Positions 60,368 through 64,000 of a stretch of 64,000 bases of DNA are shown here, one piece after another. Location of the stretch: positions 23,827,391 through 23,891,390 of the forward strand of contig CM055107.1 in assembly GCA_029204225.1 (NCBI GenBank). Reading direction: 5' to 3'. Positions within the stretch are counted from its first letter, which is position 1; every line of letters begins with the position of its first letter. The notes beneath the pieces are model-generated. The model did not search any database. It was given only the letters and a program-made list of their open reading frames with translations, and was not told the origin of the DNA. This stretch comes from Diphasiastrum complanatum (lineage: Eukaryota; Streptophyta; Lycopodiopsida; Lycopodiales; Lycopodiaceae). The position numbers and the translations under genes are program-made.

Positions 60368-60718
60368 ATGAGTTTGGCATGTTTGGCATGCCATGTCGTT
60401 GAAAGCTCCAACGCACCGGCGTCTACATGGCGGTCTTATTCAGTTTCTTCTCATTCCAACGACGAAGGACGGTGTGGCGTAACAGTGAACTGCTGGTCGA
60501 AGAAGTCGTCACCCTCACCCTCTCTTTCACCCGAGGATAATCCTAATGCTGCTGGAAACAGACAACAAATTGCAACAGTTCCTAGTACAAATGCTCCTTC
60601 TAGTCCACGGCTAACACGATGTCATGCTGTTCGGAGAGATATATTTAGAGACTGGAACTTCGATGAAACGACAGAAGAGAACAGGCAGCTTTTTCTTAAT
60701 ATCAGTGGCCGGGCGTAG
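60368..60718 (+). CDS. small conserved plant protein with SLACLxCH N terminus and VRRDxxRDWNFDE C terminus
   Basis: An intact 116-codon ORF with ATG in context GCCATGAG. The N terminus reads MSLACLACHVVESS, followed by WRSYSVSSHSNDEGRCG, then a Ser/Pro-rich middle (SSPSPSLSPEDNPN) and a conserved-looking end HAVRRDIFRDWNFDE (residues 86-100). From memory, small plant-specific proteins of unknown function share these end blocks (short Cys motif, SYSVSSSDNEGRC-like segment, RLVRxxAVRRDxxRDWNFDE-like end); I cannot name a verified gene. No signal peptide or membrane segment; likely intracellular and partly disordered. The intact frame, leader intron signals and non-repetitive surroundings mark it as a genuine host gene, the clearest in the window. 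Confidence 0.75.
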   Translation: MSLACLACHVVESSNAPASTWRSYSVSSHSNDEGRCGVTVNCWSKKSSPSPSLSPEDNPNAAGNRQQIATVPSTNAPSSPRLTRCHAVRRDIFRDWNFDETTEENRQLFLNISGRA

Positions 60719-60838
60719 CTTGTAATTTGTCTCGATTTGACTTGCTTCTTGGAGAAATCAAGCCAGATCTACATTATTAATATTCATACTAATCAGTGGC
60801 TGGGCTTAGCTTTTCTATTTGTCTCGATCTCACTTCCT
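60701..60838. repeat. duplicated 48 bp segment across the stop codon and 3' UTR
   Basis: ATCAGTGGCCGGGCGTAGCT followed by TTTGTCTCGATTTGACTTGC at 60701 recurs as ATCAGTGGCTGGGCTTAGCT...TTTGTCTCGATCTCACTTCC at 60792, 91 bases later. The first copy contains the last codons and stop of the upstream gene. Confidence 0.8.
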
Positions 60839-61114
60839 TGTGCAAAGAATCCCGATCTCCTTTACGATGACTCCAGCTACTGTTACTCTCGTAACATCAT
60901 TTGTAGATAATCTCGCTGATTAATAGTTATTTCATATTTTCGTTGAGAGGATAATCATTTGGTAGCAATATGAACCTGTTCTTAAAAAATGACGTAAATC
61001 TAGAAGACTAGTAGTTCTGTCAGACTGTATATGGATGATACTGTTTAATTCTTGAATGTTACTGATATTTCCGATGATAGTAACTTTTTATGAGTTTTAT
61101 CAGTTTGAAAAATG

Positions 61115-61199
61115 CTTCTTGGTTTCCAAGGGGAGGCTCGAACCTGGGACCAAAGAAACTTTGGATGCCAAGCCAACCAACTGAGCCAACCCCGTTGGT
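61115..61199 (-). mobile_element. 85 bp tRNA-like SINE insertion with target-site duplication
   Basis: The insert is flanked by the perfect 15 bp direct repeat TCAGTTTGAAAAATG (61100-61114 and 61200-61214). On the minus strand it contains TGGCTCAGTTGG, an exact match to the RNA polymerase III A box, and GGTTCGAGCC, a near-consensus B box, about 35 bases apart, as in a tRNA-derived SINE. It also has a CCAAAG/CTTTGG stem where a tRNA would have the anticodon arm, and ends AAGAAG. It is far shorter than most plant SINEs. Confidence 0.8.
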
Positions 61200-61622
61200 T
61201 CAGTTTGAAAAATGAAGCAATATATGAATCAATCTGAAGAATCCTATCTAGGAGGAATATAAAAGCAGGTTTCCTGGCTCTTTGGAAATTACAGCTATGT
61301 TAAATGATTGGTGAACGAACACTTACGTGTGGTATTTTGGTATATAGTGGTGGATATTAATGGTATTTGCATGTCCTTTCCAGCAGGTGTCAGTTCTTCT
61401 TCATCTTTCTTAAGGGAACGTTTTTGTCATGGAAACTCCTTGTGTTCTGTTTTGAGTTCATTTTGGTTTATGGTCTGTTTACTTCGGGACTTGTTAAAGA
61501 ATCTTTGTCTATACGAGCACAAGAGGTATGCTGCCGGGTAACTTTTGAAACTTTTAGATATGAGGCCCTGTTCTGTGCTGCCATTACTTTGCTTCAGAAT
61601 TTGGAGGATACATGGCATTGAT

Positions 61623-61679
61623 TTTGTGTGTGTGTGTGTGTGTGTGTGCGTGTGTGTGTGTGTGAGAGAGAGAGAGAGA
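61623..61679. repeat. (TG)n(AG)n compound microsatellite
   Basis: About 20 TG units with one CG variant, followed by seven AG units. Confidence 0.95.
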
Positions 61680-63589
61680 ATGCATATGTACGGTAGGTAT
61701 GCATTTATACCGCCCATTTAAAGAACTTGTTTGAAATCTCTGCAATTTATGGTTGAAATCTCTGCAATTTATGACCAGAGACATAGGCCATTGGAAGGAC
61801 AACATCAACTTTCATTTCTAGCCTGCTGATCTGGATACCCAGAAATCTGAAATTTTGGAAAGTCATGATTGCAAATTCTTCAACTGATGCTCCACTTCGG
61901 CGTGTATCGGTCTATTTGAGTGACAAAGATGTGCTGGAAATTGGAATCAACCAGGCTAAAATGTTCAATGAAATTTGACAGCGACAGGTTGCTAGCTTTG
62001 ATTAGAAAAGCATAATGTTGCTGAGAATTGGAATGTTTTACTTCGAGCCTTTGCTAAGCGGAATGAGTCTGCTAAGAAGCTTCTGCAATTGCTTCAAAGT
62101 TGAGACTCCCAAGAGGTTGGAATAGGCTTAAGTACCTTTTAATTAGCATATCTCAAACGCTATCCACATTTCCCCTATGGCTTAGTTACCATGAATATGG
62201 TAATCTTCACTAGTTAATGGCAATGGTGACGATGAAAACGACCAAGAAAGTGTATTGTATGATGTTGAATCATCAAATAATGTTCCATCATGATCGATAC
62301 CATTATTTACTTAAGAAGCATGCGAATCCAAATCATCAATATCATCAACTTGATTATCTTGTTCGTATGCCAGTGGTGGCCGCATGTCTTCCACAATAGC
62401 TCTATTCTCAAATTTACATACCACCATCTAAGATATGAACGATCTAGGGTGAAAGACCACCTATACACGTAATTATCACCATAAACATGCACCAACTTGT
62501 AATTGGCATCTATATTATAAATGACTTGCCTCAATCAAGTCTTGTCTTGCTCTCTCAATGGAAGCTAGCGATATCTCCTTGGATGAAATGTATCTTTGTA
62601 TGTACATGGCAAATTAAACAAGTAATTACATATATACATTAGTGCCATTATCTTAAATCAATTTACTTCAAGTTAGTCCAGTGGATTATAATGTGATTCA
62701 TCACATTGGTCATACCTCGCTAGAACATTGATTTTGTTGATTGTGCTCCTAACGTCTTCTGTCAAAAATCCTCTCAACGCAAAGGGGAGCACGAAGAATG
62801 TACACAAAAACAATGTTGTCAATGAGATCCATTGAATTGAAACAAGACACGCTATAAACACATTCAAGAGTTAACATAAAATATGCTAACTGTGTGCCAG
62901 TCATGAGACTTAGGCCACATAATTGGTAAATAATCTGGTGTCTTAGGTTTGTCATCATAGACTAGTGCAAATGACAAGTTCACACTCTTCTTTCTTTAAG
63001 AAGGATGGACCATCACAAATTGGACTACAGGCCTAGCCTAACTAGAGAATTGCATGTGTACTTTACTGGATGATGATTTTTTTCATATTACTATCGAAGG
63101 CTTCAATTGGATGAATTCGAAGTCATGTAATTGGCAAGATTTAGACACAGAAACGCAATAGGCACGTCGACTATTGGACCCACATGTACACATAGATTTG
63201 CATCGAGATGCCTCACAAGAAGATACATTACATGAGGATATGCCTTTTGCGACAAATGATCAGAAAGGCGACATGGATGAAATAATGGATGTATTTTTCA
63301 CAAACCCACTTGAGCCACAATGACAAATAAAAGGCGATTATGTGTGGCTTGGCATCCAATCCCTTGTATGAGTTACGAGCTTGTATATTATTCCTAAACT
63401 TGCAAACTAGTTGGATGCGAGTGTCACCAAGCTATTCAAGTGAAGATTAGTTTACTATTTTGTATAGTCAATCCAAATTATACTTTGTCTATTTTAAAAT
63501 AGTTTGCATGTCATGCCAATCTGCTCCAAAAACACCGCCATAACACCATGCAAACTGCATCACGACAAAAAGCCAAGAAAATTTTGTCA
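61680..63589. other. unassigned stretch; possible CACTA leader
   Basis: A 22 bp tandem duplication (TTGAAATCTCTGCAATTTAT) lies at 61731-61774. No firm gene before 63000. From about 63080 acidic, broken frames (DLDTETQ, DLHRDASQEDTLHEDMPFA, GDMDEIMDVFF) lie in the position expected for the N-terminal part of a CACTA transposase. Confidence 0.35.
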
Positions 63590-64000
63590 TTAATAGCATG
63601 GATTACAAAAGTATTCATGCATGTCCAATGATTGCACTCTCTATTGACATGAGCACATGTCCACATTGTATGGATCATCATTATGACAAAATCTACAAGG
63701 AGAAACCATACATGCCAAAGTCGTGAGGCACTTATCCATCATACCCAAGATATATCGTGTTCAAGTGCAAGTCCCTAGTGGAGCCTATGACACCAATCAT
63801 TCAATAAATGGTAGTATGAGTCCTTGTTGATTGTCCAACATAGAAACATCTAAATGAAATATGTCTCGAGTTTAGGGATGAGCCTCGACATTTACATCTA
63901 GGTTTGGCAATGGACGATGTGAATCTATTCAGATTGCCCTCCACATCATGGTTCATTTGGCTTGTTGTCTTGGTGAATTATAACAATCCACCCTGGCTAA
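63590..64000 (+). pseudogene. CACTA (En/Spm) TNP2 transposase fragment
   Basis: Pieces in changing frames match the TNP2/Transposase_21 pattern: MDYKSIHACP with MSTCPHCMD (63598-63680; compare KI.ACPNDC...C..C), KVVRHLSIIPKIYR (63718 region), and KHLNEICLEFRDEPRHLHLG followed by LAMDDVNLFRLPSTSWFIW and VLVNYNNPPW (63847-63995), where intact proteins have RLGLA.DGFNPFG....YS.WPV.LVPYNLPP. The Asn-Pro-Phe block is altered and several frameshifts are present, so it is inactive. It continues past the window. Confidence 0.8.

Overview
The window looks like a transposon-rich stretch of a land-plant nuclear genome. Evidence: Ty1/copia, Ty3/gypsy (a chromodomain-carrying chromovirus and Tat-like fragments), Helitron and CACTA/TNP2 remnants of plant type, TATA/TTTAGGG-type plant motifs, long GA/CT microsatellites, and one plant-specific small protein gene. 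A fern, lycophyte, gymnosperm or large-genome angiosperm would all fit; the sequence alone does not let me choose.

Layout. 0-12 kb: a truncated copia copy (455-1803), a Tat-like gypsy scrap on the minus strand (1804-2854), an LTR-like block, a fragment of a non-coding retroelement family (3605-5624), a near-complete but gag-less copia element on the minus strand (5625-10254), a second copy of the non-coding family with an intact TG...CA LTR and a tRNA-iMet type primer site (10255-11279), and a Tat-like integrase tail. 12.5-13.7 kb holds a broken gag-like coiled-coil ORF. 14.0-15.35 kb holds a TATA box followed by a divergent, broken histone H3-like locus. 16.3-16.8 kb is a degenerate CACATA array and 18.2-20.5 kb a broken Helitron.

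20.6-40.6 kb is built on two copies of one repeat family (called R here): R1 (20627-24170 plus 27400-27740) split by a chromovirus, and R2 (31443-33548 plus 40228-40581) split by a 6.7 kb LTR element without recognisable pol (33549-40222). Between R1 and R2 lie gypsy and copia scraps. A small copia-derived element with a single 602-codon open frame (40582-about 43870) sits in the leader of R2.

44-55 kb: further copia fragments, a short interstitial telomere-repeat tract inside tandem duplications (50.06-50.22 kb), a 183 bp CT tract, and mostly unassigned DNA. 55.7-56.45 kb: seven W-box motifs and then a second H3-like ORF, closest in feel to CENH3, full length apart from one TAG. 59.3-60.8 kb is the only convincing intact host gene (CDS 60368-60718). 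A 85 bp tRNA-like insertion with a perfect 15 bp target duplication lies at 61115-61199, and the window ends inside a decayed CACTA transposase.

Most reading frames are decayed, often by changes consistent with C-to-T mutation (CAG to TAG, CAC to TAC). The most unusual content is the pair of divergent H3-like loci 42 kb apart among nested retroelements; whether they are dead centromeric-histone copies, members of a fast-evolving H3 variant family, or sequences captured by mobile elements cannot be settled from the window.
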